Assembly (NCBI GenBank): GCA_016709225.1
Contig: JADJEE010000012.1
Coordinates: forward strand, 3,267,501-3,331,500
From: Deltaproteobacteria bacterium
GTDB lineage: Bacteria > Myxococcota_A > Polyangia > Nannocystales > Nannocystaceae
Direction of reading: 5' to 3'
DNA: 64,000 bases
Shown here: piece after piece, positions 8,838 to 17,706 of the stretch
How positions within the stretch are numbered: the first letter of the stretch is position 1
Layout: each line of letters opens with the position of its first letter
The notes under the pieces: generated by a model
Databases searched by the model: none
Seen by the model: the letters and a program-made list of their open reading frames with translations, nothing else
What the model was told of the DNA's origin: nothing
Translations under genes and position numbers: made by a program

Positions 8838-11135
8838 TCACAGCTCGAACGCGCCGCCGAAGTACTCGCACCGCGACTGCGCCTCGAGCTTCGGCGGCAG
8901 CTCGATCACCGCCACCGGCTCGGCGGTGATCGGCGCCAGCCACGGTGGCCGGCGCTGCGACAGGAAGTCAGCGGACGCGGCCAGCTCGCGACGCCAGGTC
9001 TCGTCGGTCAGGCGCCCGGCGGCGGGCACCAGGAACTCGCGGTAGCCGAGCACGGCCCCGCGCGCGACCATCCAGCCCTCGGGCGTGGGGATGAGCGCGT
9101 AGATCAGCTCGGGGTGTCCGACGCCGACCTCGAGTGCCTGTCCGCGCCACGTGAACACGTCGGCGACCACGGCCATGTCGTCGTTGCCGTCGCCGAGCTC
9201 GTAGGCATCGGCGAACGTCAGCAGCACGTGCTCCGCGAAGCCACCGACGGTCGCGATCGCGGTGCGTTCTTCGGGCGTGAACGGCTCGCCGCGGAGCTCC
9301 TTGGCCGACCACGTCTCGAGCTGCCGCAGGAACGCGGCGATCGCCTCGGTCTTGCGTCGCACGGTGTGGAACTGGCCGTACTCGTCCTCGGCGGGCTCGC
9401 GCTCGACGATGCCGGCCGACTCGAGCCGCGCGCCGAAGCCCTCGACCATGCCGCGCAGGTCGGCATAGACCTGCGGCATCGGCTCGACCCAGCCGTGCGG
9501 TGCCGGGAACTCCTCGGCGTCGCACTCGGCGCCCATCTCGTAGGCGTACAGCAGCGTGTCGTGACGCAGCATCGCCCAGCCGCCGGCGAAGCTCTGCAAG
9601 CCGCGGCGCTGCCACGCGTGCGGCTCGAACCATGTCGCGTCGCTGCCGAGCACGCCCCTCAGCGCGGCGAGCGTGCGGTGGTACGCGTCGTCGCGCGCGT
9701 CGAGGCCAGCGATGCGCGCGCGCCCTTTCAGTAGCGCCTGCGCGATCTTGGGGTCGTCGCCGGCTGCGATCTCGCCGGCCGTGGGGTCGCCGAGCACGGC
9801 CGCGGCACCGGCCGCGCCCATCATCCGCATCAGCACGTCGCCGCGATCCGCGGACAGCTCCGTGGCCAGCGGCAGCATCTGCGACATCGCGAGCGTGTCC
9901 ACGAACACCCGCTTGCCGAGCGGCTCGATCACGGGGCCGCGCTGGCTGTCGATGGGGTGCGCCGGCAGGGCCTGCCACGCCGCGAGGATCTGCGGCTGCG
10001 CGGCGAGCCATCGCTCGAGCGGCGCCGCGAGCAGCGATGCGTCGTGCTCGCCCACACGCGCGGCCGCCTGGGCGAGCCCGGCGGTCGGCGGCGCACCGAC
10101 GATGAAGTTCGAGATGTCGAGCACCGACTGCCATGGTGCGTGGGCGGCCTTCGCCGCCGCGTACGATCGCACCAACGCCAGTGCGGTCGCCGGTCGGGCA
10201 GCTTCGCCGGTGACTGCGAAGCTGGCCATGCCGATGAGGCTCATCGCGCGGAAGTACCGCTGCAGCACGCCGTCGTCGGCGTAGTGCGAGCGCGGCTTGG
10301 TCTGCGTCAGATCCAGCTCGAGCCCCCACGCGGGGAAGCTGTGCTTGCCGCTCGCGGCGTGGATCGCCGCGACGTTGGCCGCGACCTCGTCGCGGATCGC
10401 CCGCGAGAGCTTGCTCGGCGGTGGTCGATCGCTGGCGGTCGGTGGCGGCTCCGGTGGCGCGTCGGGGTCGACCCACGGCCGCTTGACCGCGATCTCGTCG
10501 GGCTTGTCGCCCGCGGCGGGCTGCTCGAGCAGGTGCAGCGCCGTGCCCCAGAACACCGCGGCCGCGTGGGCGCCCGCGCGCGCGTCACCCTTCTTCGCGG
10601 TCGCGAGCTGCCGCTCGGCTTGCTGCAGCAGCTCCCGCAGTGCGCGATGGAGCATCGGCGAGAGGTGCTCACGCTCGAGTCGTCGCAGCACGACGTCGAA
10701 GTACTGGTGGGTCAGATCGATCGCGAGATCGACGGTGACGTAGCTGGGGAAGCGCACGTAGTCGTTGCGCTCGTAGACCTGGAACAGGTGCTTGGCGCGC
10801 GCGCCGGTGCGGGCGTGGGCGGCCGAGGTGTCGCGCGCCTTCGGCCCGGGTTGCTGCGCGACGAAGAAGCCATCGCGCGCGAGGTGTTCACGCTGCGCAG
10901 CGGTGAGCTCGGGCAACCGCTCGAGGTTGCGCACGTGCTCGAGCGCGGGGCCACCGGCGTCCTTCGGCAGGATCGCGCTGGCCCAGCGCGGCACCGGGCG
11001 CGCCGGCGCCGGCGGCTCGATCAATGGCGACGGGGGCGTGTCGACGGCCGGCTGCGCGGGCGCGGCGGGGTGACAGGCGAGCAGCGCCGCGGCGAGCGTG
11101 GCGATCGAGGTGGCGCGGGATCGGGACGTCGGCAT
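8838..11135 (-). CDS. Large DUF3160-like lipoprotein
   Basis: 765 residues from ATG 11135. A signal peptide ending LLACHPAAP gives a lipobox Cys, followed by a Pro-rich linker. The remainder is a long, mainly helical region with RYFRAMSLIGMASF and FVVAQQPG-like stretches near the N-terminal domain, ending in a mixed region with WVEPMPQVYADLRGMVEGF. The overall pattern agrees with DUF3160-type proteins of unknown function found in deltaproteobacteria and related phyla; I assign this from memory of the family. The gene faces the cytochrome gene with 19 bases between stops. No catalytic motif recognised. Confidence 0.75.
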   Translation of the reverse strand: MPTSRSRATSIATLAAALLACHPAAPAQPAVDTPPSPLIEPPAPARPVPRWASAILPKDAGGPALEHVRNLERLPELTAAQREHLARDGFFVAQQPGPKARDTSAAHARTGARAKHLFQVYERNDYVRFPSYVTVDLAIDLTHQYFDVVLRRLEREHLSPMLHRALRELLQQAERQLATAKKGDARAGAHAAAVFWGTALHLLEQPAAGDKPDEIAVKRPWVDPDAPPEPPPTASDRPPPSKLSRAIRDEVAANVAAIHAASGKHSFPAWGLELDLTQTKPRSHYADDGVLQRYFRAMSLIGMASFAVTGEAARPATALALVRSYAAAKAAHAPWQSVLDISNFIVGAPPTAGLAQAAARVGEHDASLLAAPLERWLAAQPQILAAWQALPAHPIDSQRGPVIEPLGKRVFVDTLAMSQMLPLATELSADRGDVLMRMMGAAGAAAVLGDPTAGEIAAGDDPKIAQALLKGRARIAGLDARDDAYHRTLAALRGVLGSDATWFEPHAWQRRGLQSFAGGWAMLRHDTLLYAYEMGAECDAEEFPAPHGWVEPMPQVYADLRGMVEGFGARLESAGIVEREPAEDEYGQFHTVRRKTEAIAAFLRQLETWSAKELRGEPFTPEERTAIATVGGFAEHVLLTFADAYELGDGNDDMAVVADVFTWRGQALEVGVGHPELIYALIPTPEGWMVARGAVLGYREFLVPAAGRLTDETWRRELAASADFLSQRRPPWLAPITAEPVAVIELPPKLEAQSRCEYFGGAFEL

Positions 11136-11243
11136 GGCGAGGCGAGCGCGGCGGAGCATAGCGCGAACGAACGCGCGACGATCTCCGTGCATTCGCGACG
11201 CCGCCGGAGCGCGCACCCCATCGCTGGGTGCTCTCGGGCTGCG

Positions 11244-11831
11244 CTAGCGCGGTGCTTCGGGCTCGATCTCGACGTCACGCCACAACGCTCCGAGGTCGAT
11301 CTCGATCGCGTCGAACGGCTCCGCGCGCACGGGAGCTTCGTCGCGGAAGCTCGCGCGCAGCAGCCAGCCCGACGCCTCGAGGCGGAGCACTTCGAGCGTG
11401 CGCGCCAGGGGATCGACGAGCCACACCCAAGCGACGCGTTCGCGGGCGTAGATGCGGAGCTTGTCCGTCCGATCGTACTTCGCGGTGGCGGGACTCGTGA
11501 CTTCGGCGATCCAGTCGGGCGCCAGGGTGAGGAACGCCGTGCGCGGCACGGCGGGCATTCGCTCGCGCCGCCAACCAGCGAGATCGGGCACGCAGATGTC
11601 CGTCGCCAGATGGAGCTCAGGTTCGTCGAGCAGGATCCAGCCGCCCGGGCCGCCTCGCCCTCGCTTGAACGGCGGGCCGAGCTCTTCTCCGAGCGCGCTC
11701 GCTGCGACCGCATGGATGGCTGACGGTCGCGGCCGCACCCGGAGCTCGCCGTCGAGCACCTCGGCGATCGTGTGCGCCGGCGCGTCGAGCACGTCGGCGT
11801 AGGTCGCGGCGCGGCGGGCGTGTGCGTGCAC
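11244..11831 (-). CDS. Uma2-family (DUF820) putative restriction-like nuclease
   Basis: 195 residues. The family pattern is clear: PDLAGWRRERMP, WIAEVTSPATAKYDRTDK and YARERVAWVWLVDP. These supply the Asp, Glu and Lys positions of a PD-(D/E)XK fold. Uma2 proteins are widespread in cyanobacteria and myxobacteria and biochemically little known. No methylase or specificity partner lies beside it, so it appears to be a stand-alone gene. Cytoplasmic. The family is confident; substrate and role are not. Confidence 0.85.
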   Translation of the reverse strand: MHAHARRAATYADVLDAPAHTIAEVLDGELRVRPRPSAIHAVAASALGEELGPPFKRGRGGPGGWILLDEPELHLATDICVPDLAGWRRERMPAVPRTAFLTLAPDWIAEVTSPATAKYDRTDKLRIYARERVAWVWLVDPLARTLEVLRLEASGWLLRASFRDEAPVRAEPFDAIEIDLGALWRDVEIEPEAPR

Positions 11832-11939
11832 GAATGACGAGGATAGCAGTGACGGCGGCCCGGGGGCACACGACCGTGTCGCAAGCCCTGGTCCGGCCCC
11901 ATCGTACTCGGCCCCTTCGTGGACCTTCGTCGCCCGCGA

Positions 11940-12698
11940 TCACGGTGGGCAGCCGCGGCAGCGGGGGTCGAGCTCGCGCTCCGCGTCCGTGCCCGGGGCC
12001 CACGTCATGCCGCGCACCAGCTCGGCCGGCGGTGGTGCTGCGTCGTCGCCCATGTCGTTGGCCCAGCGCACCGCGTCGAGCACGAAGCCGAAGTCGTGCC
12101 AGCGGTAGCTCGCGATGCGGGCGCGCGTGCTCGACAGTCGCTCGTGCACGACGATGGTGTGGGCGTCGATCGCATCGATCGCGTCGAAGCGGCCTGCCAG
12201 TCGCGTGCCTCGCCACAGCGGCACGCATCGATCGCCATCGAAGGCGTACACGTGCAGGCGATGGTCGAGGGTGGGGTCGTACTTCGCGGGCTTGCGCAGC
12301 GCGACCAGGGCCTCGGCACGGCCATCGTCGTCGACATCGGCGATGCGCAGCGCCCACGCGCCCGGCAGCGGATCGCAATCGATCTGCGCCAGCGCGCCCT
12401 CGCGCGCCAGCCACAGCGAGCCCATGCCGTCGCGATCGGCGACCAGCCACAGCGCGGCGCGGGGCAGCTCGGCCACCTCGATGCGTCGCAGGCCATCGGG
12501 CAGCCGTGCGGCCACCGCCGTGGTCGTCGTCACCGCCGCCGTGTCGGGGCGTGAGCGCGAGGTCACGTGCGACGGTGCGCAAGCGAGCAACAGCGGCAAC
12601 ACGAGCGCGGCTCCACGCCCGGCGTCGGCGTGGCGGCGGGCATGGCAGCTTGTCGCTCGATCTGCGCCATCCGCTGCGTTAGGCTCGCGCCGCGCCAT
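11940..12698 (-). CDS. Predicted lipoprotein with one VCBS-like turn
   Basis: 252 residues from ATG 12698. A long Arg/His-rich n-region leads to VLPLLLACAPSH, a credible lipobox. The mature part contains IADVDDDGRAEALVAL, a single FG-GAP/VCBS-like turn, and ends with a cysteine pair in DPRCRGCPP. The start is awkward: its ATG shares the tetranucleotide CATG with the ATG of fbaB on the other strand. The only later possible start (GTG at residue 33) would leave almost no signal peptide. Function unknown. Confidence 0.65.
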   Translation of the reverse strand: MARREPNAADGADRATSCHARRHADAGRGAALVLPLLLACAPSHVTSRSRPDTAAVTTTTAVAARLPDGLRRIEVAELPRAALWLVADRDGMGSLWLAREGALAQIDCDPLPGAWALRIADVDDDGRAEALVALRKPAKYDPTLDHRLHVYAFDGDRCVPLWRGTRLAGRFDAIDAIDAHTIVVHERLSSTRARIASYRWHDFGFVLDAVRWANDMGDDAAPPPAELVRGMTWAPGTDAERELDPRCRGCPP

Positions 12699-13761
12699 GA
12701 ACAAGACCCTCGTCGATCTCCTCGGCAACGACGCACCGACCCTGCTCGAGCACACCTGCAAGACGATCCCACGCGAGCAGCTGCACCTGCCCGGCCCCGA
12801 CTTCGTGGATCGGATCTTCGCCGCCAGCGACCGCAACAATCGCACGCTCGCGAGCCTGCAGCGCCTGTTCGGCAGCGGCCGCCTGGCGGGCACCGGCTAC
12901 GTGTCGATCCTGCCGGTGGATCAGGGCATCGAGCACTCCGGTGGGGCCTCGTTCGCGAAGAACCCCGCCTACTTCGACCCCGAGAACATCGTGAAGCTGG
13001 CGATCGAGGGTGGCTGCAACGCGGTGGCGTCGACCTTCGGCGTGCTCGGGATCATCGCGCGCAAGTACGCGCACAAGATCCCGATGATGGTGAAGATCAA
13101 CCACAACGAGCTGCTCACCTACCCCAACCGCGCCGACCAGGTCATGTTCGGCACCATCGAGCAGGCCCACGACATGGGCGCATGCGCGGTCGGGGCCACC
13201 ATCTACTACGGCTCGTCCGAGAGCAGCCGGCAGATCGTCGAGGTCTCGCAGGCGTTCGCGCGCGCCCACGAGCTCGGCATGGCCACCGTGTTGTGGTGCT
13301 ACCTGCGCAACAACGCCTTCAAGAAGGACAAGGACTACCACGTCAGCGCCGATCTCACCGGTCAGGCCAATCACCTCGGCGTGACCATCGAGGCCGACAT
13401 CGTCAAGCAGAAGCTGCCCGAGAACAACGGCGGCTACCTGGCGCTCAACGCCGGTGACTCCAGCTACGGCAAGCACGACAAGCGCATCTACGAGCAGCTC
13501 AGCTCCGATCATCCGATCGATCTGTGCCGCTACCAAGTCGCCAACGGCTACATGGGTCGGGTCGGGCTCATCAACTCGGGCGGTGCGTCGGGCAGCAACG
13601 ATCGCGCCGAGGCCGTGCGGACCGCGGTCATCAACAAGCGCGCCGGCGGCATGGGCCTCATCTCGGGCCGAAAGGCCTTCCAGCGCCCGATGGTCGAGGG
13701 CGCGGCGCTGCTGCAGCTGATCCAGGACGTGTATCTCGATCCATCGATCACGGTTGCTTGA
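12697..13761 (+). CDS. fbaB: Class I fructose-bisphosphate aldolase (FbaB/DhnA type)
   Basis: 354 residues. It would cleave fructose 1,6-bisphosphate to glyceraldehyde 3-phosphate and dihydroxyacetone phosphate, in glycolysis and gluconeogenesis. The N-terminus (VDLLGNDAPTLLEHTCKTIP, LHLPGPDFVDRIF) and the core (YVSILPVDQGIEHSGG, MVKINHNELL, GLINSGGASG, AGGMGLISGRKAFQRP) match bacterial FbaB proteins throughout. Length is normal and the ATG fits the family start. It is monocistronic; its promoter must lie within the first codons of the divergent lipoprotein gene, or that gene starts later. Confident by family recognition. Confidence 0.95.
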   Translation: MNKTLVDLLGNDAPTLLEHTCKTIPREQLHLPGPDFVDRIFAASDRNNRTLASLQRLFGSGRLAGTGYVSILPVDQGIEHSGGASFAKNPAYFDPENIVKLAIEGGCNAVASTFGVLGIIARKYAHKIPMMVKINHNELLTYPNRADQVMFGTIEQAHDMGACAVGATIYYGSSESSRQIVEVSQAFARAHELGMATVLWCYLRNNAFKKDKDYHVSADLTGQANHLGVTIEADIVKQKLPENNGGYLALNAGDSSYGKHDKRIYEQLSSDHPIDLCRYQVANGYMGRVGLINSGGASGSNDRAEAVRTAVINKRAGGMGLISGRKAFQRPMVEGAALLQLIQDVYLDPSITVA

Positions 13762-13890
13762 GGTTTGAACGTGCGTCCCTCGGGGTTCTACCGGGGGGCT
13801 TGCGATCACGACGCGCGCCGCGGCGCGGGCGCGCGTCCGTGGTCCGCGTGCGTGGTATCGTGGCCGCAACGGTGGTTGCGGAGCGATTCA

Positions 13891-15435
13891 GTGTCGTCGG
13901 AAGCGGATGACGACCGACAGCGGGGCGAGCTCGATCTCGTCGAACTGAGCCGCGTCCTCGCCCACATGCGCGAGGGCTTCCAGGTCATCGACTTCGACTG
14001 GCGCTACCGCTTCGTCAACGACGAGGTCTGCCGCCAGGGCCGGAAGTCCCGGGAGGAGCTCATCGGCCAGCGCATGATGGATGCCTATCCGGGCATCGAG
14101 CTCACGCCGTTGTTCGAGACGCTGACCCGCTGCATGCGTGAGCGCGTGGGCGCCGACTTCGAGAACGAGTTCGTGCATGCGGACGGCTCGAAGGGTTTCT
14201 TCGAGCTGCGCGTGCAGCCGGTACCGATGGGGATCTCGCTGCTCTCGATGGACGTGAGCGCCCGGCGTTCGCTGCAGGAGCAGCTGCGTCAGGCGCAGAA
14301 GATGGACGCGGTCGGTCGCCTCGCCGGCGGCATCGCGCACGACTTCAACAACATCCTCACCGCCATCACCACCTTCGGTGGGTTCGTGATGGAGCGCGTG
14401 GCCGACGACGCCGATGGCGCCCGCGACATGCGCGAGGTGATGCGGGCCGCCCAGCGCGCCGCGGAGCTGGTGAAGCAGCTGCTGGCGTTCTCGCGGCGGC
14501 AGACCATCACGCCGCGGGTCGTGGATCCGACCGATCTCGTGGGCAAGCTGGTCACGATGCTCGATCGGGTGGTTGGCGAACACGTCGAGATCGCCTGGAT
14601 GCCGCACGAACGCCCATGGCGCGTGCGCATCGATCCAACGGCGTTCGAGCAGGTGCTCGTCAACCTCGCGATCAATGCTCGCGACGCGATGCCAGACGGG
14701 GGGCGGCTGGTGATCGAGACCGCCAACGTCACGCTCGACGCCGAGCACCGCATGACCAAGGGCGGTGTCGTCGCGGCCGGCGACTACGCCGTCATCGCGA
14801 TCACCGACGAGGGCCACGGCATGGACGAGGCCACCCGCGCGCAGCTGTTCGAGCCCTTCTTCACCACCAAGGCGCCGGGGCAGGGCACCGGCCTGGGGTT
14901 GTCGACGTGCTGGGGGATCGTGCGCCAGGCTGGTGGCCACATCTGGGTGTACAGCGAGCCCGCTCGCGGCTCGACCTTCAAGATCTACCTGCCGCGGGTG
15001 CTCGATCCCAGCGATGCACCGGTCGAGGCGCCCGCCATCTCCGAGCGCGAGCGCGGCACCGAGACCGTGCTGCTGGTCGAGGACGACGTGCAGGTCCGCA
15101 GCGCCGTCGTGCACGTGCTCGCGGGGCTGGGCTACCAGGTCTACGAGGCCTACGACGGTGTGCACGCGCTCGAGGTCCACGAGGGCATGAGCCAGTGCGA
15201 TCTACTGGTGACCGACGTGGTGATGCCGCGCATGTCCGGCCGCGAGCTCGCGAACCGCTTGCAGTGGGTGCGGCCGACGATCAAGGTATTGTACATGTCG
15301 GGATACACCGAGAACGCGATCGTCCACCAGGGCGTCCTGGACGAGGGCATCGAGCTGCTGAGCAAGCCGTTCACGCCCAAGCAGCTCGCGGTACGGGTGC
15401 GAGAGCTGCTCGATCGCAAGCCGCCGACGCCATGA
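13891..15435 (+). CDS. PAS-hybrid histidine kinase with C-terminal receiver domain
   Basis: 514 residues from GTG 13891; upstream in-frame starts exist but add an unlikely Arg-rich leader. Residues ~15-125 form a PAS domain (MREGFQVIDFDWRYRFVNDE). The dimerisation/phosphoacceptor motif is GGIAHDFNNILTAI, with His150. ATPase boxes are NLAINARDAMPDGG, DEGHGM and GTGLGLSTCWGIVRQAGGH. Residues ~390-510 are a receiver with LLVTDVVMPRMSG (Asp442) and SGYTENAIVHQG. There is no membrane segment, so sensing is probably cytoplasmic through PAS. The stop overlaps the next start by four bases (ATGA), linking it to a hydrolase lipoprotein. No separate output regulator is adjacent. Confidence 0.92.
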   Translation: MSSEADDDRQRGELDLVELSRVLAHMREGFQVIDFDWRYRFVNDEVCRQGRKSREELIGQRMMDAYPGIELTPLFETLTRCMRERVGADFENEFVHADGSKGFFELRVQPVPMGISLLSMDVSARRSLQEQLRQAQKMDAVGRLAGGIAHDFNNILTAITTFGGFVMERVADDADGARDMREVMRAAQRAAELVKQLLAFSRRQTITPRVVDPTDLVGKLVTMLDRVVGEHVEIAWMPHERPWRVRIDPTAFEQVLVNLAINARDAMPDGGRLVIETANVTLDAEHRMTKGGVVAAGDYAVIAITDEGHGMDEATRAQLFEPFFTTKAPGQGTGLGLSTCWGIVRQAGGHIWVYSEPARGSTFKIYLPRVLDPSDAPVEAPAISERERGTETVLLVEDDVQVRSAVVHVLAGLGYQVYEAYDGVHALEVHEGMSQCDLLVTDVVMPRMSGRELANRLQWVRPTIKVLYMSGYTENAIVHQGVLDEGIELLSKPFTPKQLAVRVRELLDRKPPTP

Positions 15436-16688
15436 CACCGCGGAGCTGTCGAACACGGCGATCCGGCGTGCGCGGCATCGCGGCCGCGATCACCTGGCTG
15501 GTCGCGGTGGCCTGCGAGCCCGCGCCGCAGCCGTCGGCCCCCGGGGCCACCGCGAGCCCGGCAGCGCTCGCGCCTGCGAAGGTCGAGACCCAAGGCGCAC
15601 CGCCGTCGTCGCCGTCCGCAGCCGGGGTCGCACCCACTGCGCCGTCCGCTGCGCCGTCTCCTGGGCCACCGCCGGAGGTCGCAATGCCGTCGCGTCTGCC
15701 GGCTCGCCTGCACGCGATCGCGCCCGAGGTGCAGCCCGGCTTGGTGGCATTCGCCGCCACACTGCCCGACGACGCACGGGTGTGGATGGGGCGGCTGTCG
15801 GGCAACGGTGGTCGCGACGTCGTGATCTATGTGCCGCCAGGCGCCCGCGACGACGCACCGTTCGAGCTGGTCTATCACTTCCACGGCACCCACAGCGAAC
15901 ACGTCCAGGCCAAGGCCCCAGGCCTCGCGAAGAAGCGCTGGGTCGGCTGGGATCGATTGCAGCAGAGCATCGACGCGATCGGCGACCTGCAACGCAAGCG
16001 CGGACACAACGTCGCGCTGGTGTACCCGTTCTCGGCCGGCAAACGCCGCGAGCCGGGCCTGTCGGGCTGGTGGAACAAGGAGTACGACCGCATGTGGATG
16101 GCGTCCGACGGCACGCCTTCGTACAGCGACGACTTCGACACCATGCACGGCGAGGTCGTCGAGATCCTGCGCACGCAGTTCGGCGTGCACGACAGCAAGC
16201 TGCCGAAGCAGGTCCTGGTCGAGGGGCACAGCGCCGGCGGCATCGCGCTCTTCAACATCGCGCGGCAGGACACCGCCGTGGTCGGCGAGTACCTCTTCCT
16301 CGATGCCAGCTTCCAGGGCTGGGCCGACGGCTGCTGGCGCGAGATCGGAGCCCACAAGCGCAGCGCCAAGGTCTCGATGGTCGTGACCATCAACGGCATC
16401 GCCGACGCGTTCGGCAAGCCCGACCCGTGGTGCACGCGGCTGCGCGAGGATGCAGCCGCGTGGGCCGAGCTCGGCGGCCGCGCGTGCAAGGGCTCCATCG
16501 GCGGCCGCCCGTGCGACGAGCTCGAGACCAGCGCGAACGAGTGGCCCGACTACCGCGCCTGGTGCGAGGCGCTCGCCGGCGAGATGAAGGACCTGCCCGG
16601 CGTGTACCTGCTGCGCACGAAGGTCCCCCACGGCAAGCAGCCGCGGCACTTCGTCGGCGCGCTCGAGCTGCCCGACGATCGCGACTAG
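15432..16688 (+). CDS. Predicted alpha/beta-hydrolase-fold lipoprotein
   Basis: 418 residues. The signal region ends WLVAVACEPAP (lipobox Cys), followed by a long Ala/Pro/Ser linker to about residue 80. The catalytic-like elbow is VLVEGHSAGGIALF, a GXSXG nucleophile motif, and VYHFHGTHSEH upstream resembles the oxyanion-loop His-Gly region of esterase-like hydrolases. A C-terminal His is available in KQPRHFVGAL. The likely role is an exported esterase or peptidase-like hydrolase, with unknown substrate. It is translationally coupled to the hybrid kinase before it and converges on the extensin-like gene with 10 bases between stops. Confidence 0.75.
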   Translation: MTPRSCRTRRSGVRGIAAAITWLVAVACEPAPQPSAPGATASPAALAPAKVETQGAPPSSPSAAGVAPTAPSAAPSPGPPPEVAMPSRLPARLHAIAPEVQPGLVAFAATLPDDARVWMGRLSGNGGRDVVIYVPPGARDDAPFELVYHFHGTHSEHVQAKAPGLAKKRWVGWDRLQQSIDAIGDLQRKRGHNVALVYPFSAGKRREPGLSGWWNKEYDRMWMASDGTPSYSDDFDTMHGEVVEILRTQFGVHDSKLPKQVLVEGHSAGGIALFNIARQDTAVVGEYLFLDASFQGWADGCWREIGAHKRSAKVSMVVTINGIADAFGKPDPWCTRLREDAAAWAELGGRACKGSIGGRPCDELETSANEWPDYRAWCEALAGEMKDLPGVYLLRTKVPHGKQPRHFVGALELPDDRD

Positions 16689-16698
16689 AGAAGCCGCT

Positions 16699-17547
16699 TC
16701 AGGGCCGGCTGCCGTCGACGCGGTAGCGCGCCAAGTCGACGTGCACGTGGTTGCGATGGGCGCGATCGAAGTACGGTGTGACCACGACCGAGAACACCTG
16801 CTCGTCGAACAGCGCGTTGGCCAGCCTTCGCAGGAATCGCGTGCTCGCAGCGGCGGGCTCGGCCTCGGTGGGCTTGAAGTCGCGCAGCACGTCGGCGGTC
16901 TTGCCGTTGGCGAAGGTGAAGCGCCGCAGGTCGATGCCGTTGGCGTAGCTGTGCTCGCTGACGAGGTCGTACAGCGCCATCTTGCGGCAATTGTAGGTGC
17001 CCAGGTGATCGATGCGGGTGATGCGGGTGCCGAGCTCGGCCTCGGCGAGCTCCTGCGCGACGACCTCGAGATCCGCGAGCGCGAGCGCCATCTGGCACGT
17101 GAGTAGTGGCGAGCTGCTGTACTCGATCTTGCCGGGCCCGCGCTTGTAGCGGACCACCTGCTCGGCGCCGCACAGCGGCACGCCATCTTGCTTCGCGCCG
17201 AGCCCGATGCGTGCGGGCTTGAAGCTCACGCCGCGCTCGCGCAGGCGGTCCTCGCAATCGTCGAGCGGAGGCGGCGGTCCGAGCTCGCTGTCGTTGCGCT
17301 CGTCGAGATCGGCATGGGCGAAGCGGGCGGCCGCAGCGGGCGTGGGCGCGGCCGCGGGCTCGGCCGCCGGCGAGGGTTCGTCGGGCGCCGGCGCGATCGC
17401 TGCGGCGGTCACGGGACGCGGGGGACTCGCCATCGCCGACGGCTCTGCCACGGTGGGGGACATCGCGCTCGGAGCCGCGCCGGCCGTCCCACCACAGGCG
17501 GCCAACAGCAGCGTGCACCAAGCGAGGCTCCAGGCGCGGATGACCAC
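16699..17547 (-). CDS. Extensin-like C-terminal domain lipoprotein
   Basis: 282 residues from GTG 17547. Lipobox LLLAACGGT, then a ~70-residue Ala/Pro linker. The domain from ~100 to the end matches the bacterial extensin-like family: TCQMALALADLEVVAQELA, TRITRIDHLGTYNCRKMA, SEHSYANGIDLRRFTFANG, and a final DRAHRNHVHVDLARY. The conserved His and Asp positions (SEH, HVHVD) resemble the metal site of LAS-type peptidases, so a cell-wall peptidase role is possible but unproven. The family normally has ARS/SEHXXGXAID; here the Gly is shifted in SYANGID. Divergent from the kinase gene at 17707. Confidence 0.85.
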   Translation of the reverse strand: MVIRAWSLAWCTLLLAACGGTAGAAPSAMSPTVAEPSAMASPPRPVTAAAIAPAPDEPSPAAEPAAAPTPAAAARFAHADLDERNDSELGPPPPLDDCEDRLRERGVSFKPARIGLGAKQDGVPLCGAEQVVRYKRGPGKIEYSSSPLLTCQMALALADLEVVAQELAEAELGTRITRIDHLGTYNCRKMALYDLVSEHSYANGIDLRRFTFANGKTADVLRDFKPTEAEPAAASTRFLRRLANALFDEQVFSVVVTPYFDRAHRNHVHVDLARYRVDGSRP

Positions 17548-17706
17548 CGATGGAGCCCAACGCACGGGCGCGCGGGGTGGTCTACGGGCCTTGGCGCCCG
17601 CAGATGCGGGGGCTCTGCGTGCGAAACCTGCAGCACATGCGGCAGTTCGCGCAGGGGTGCCCGCCCGGGGAGTGCGGGCAGGTCCCGAGCGGCGCGTCCG
17701 CGTGCG

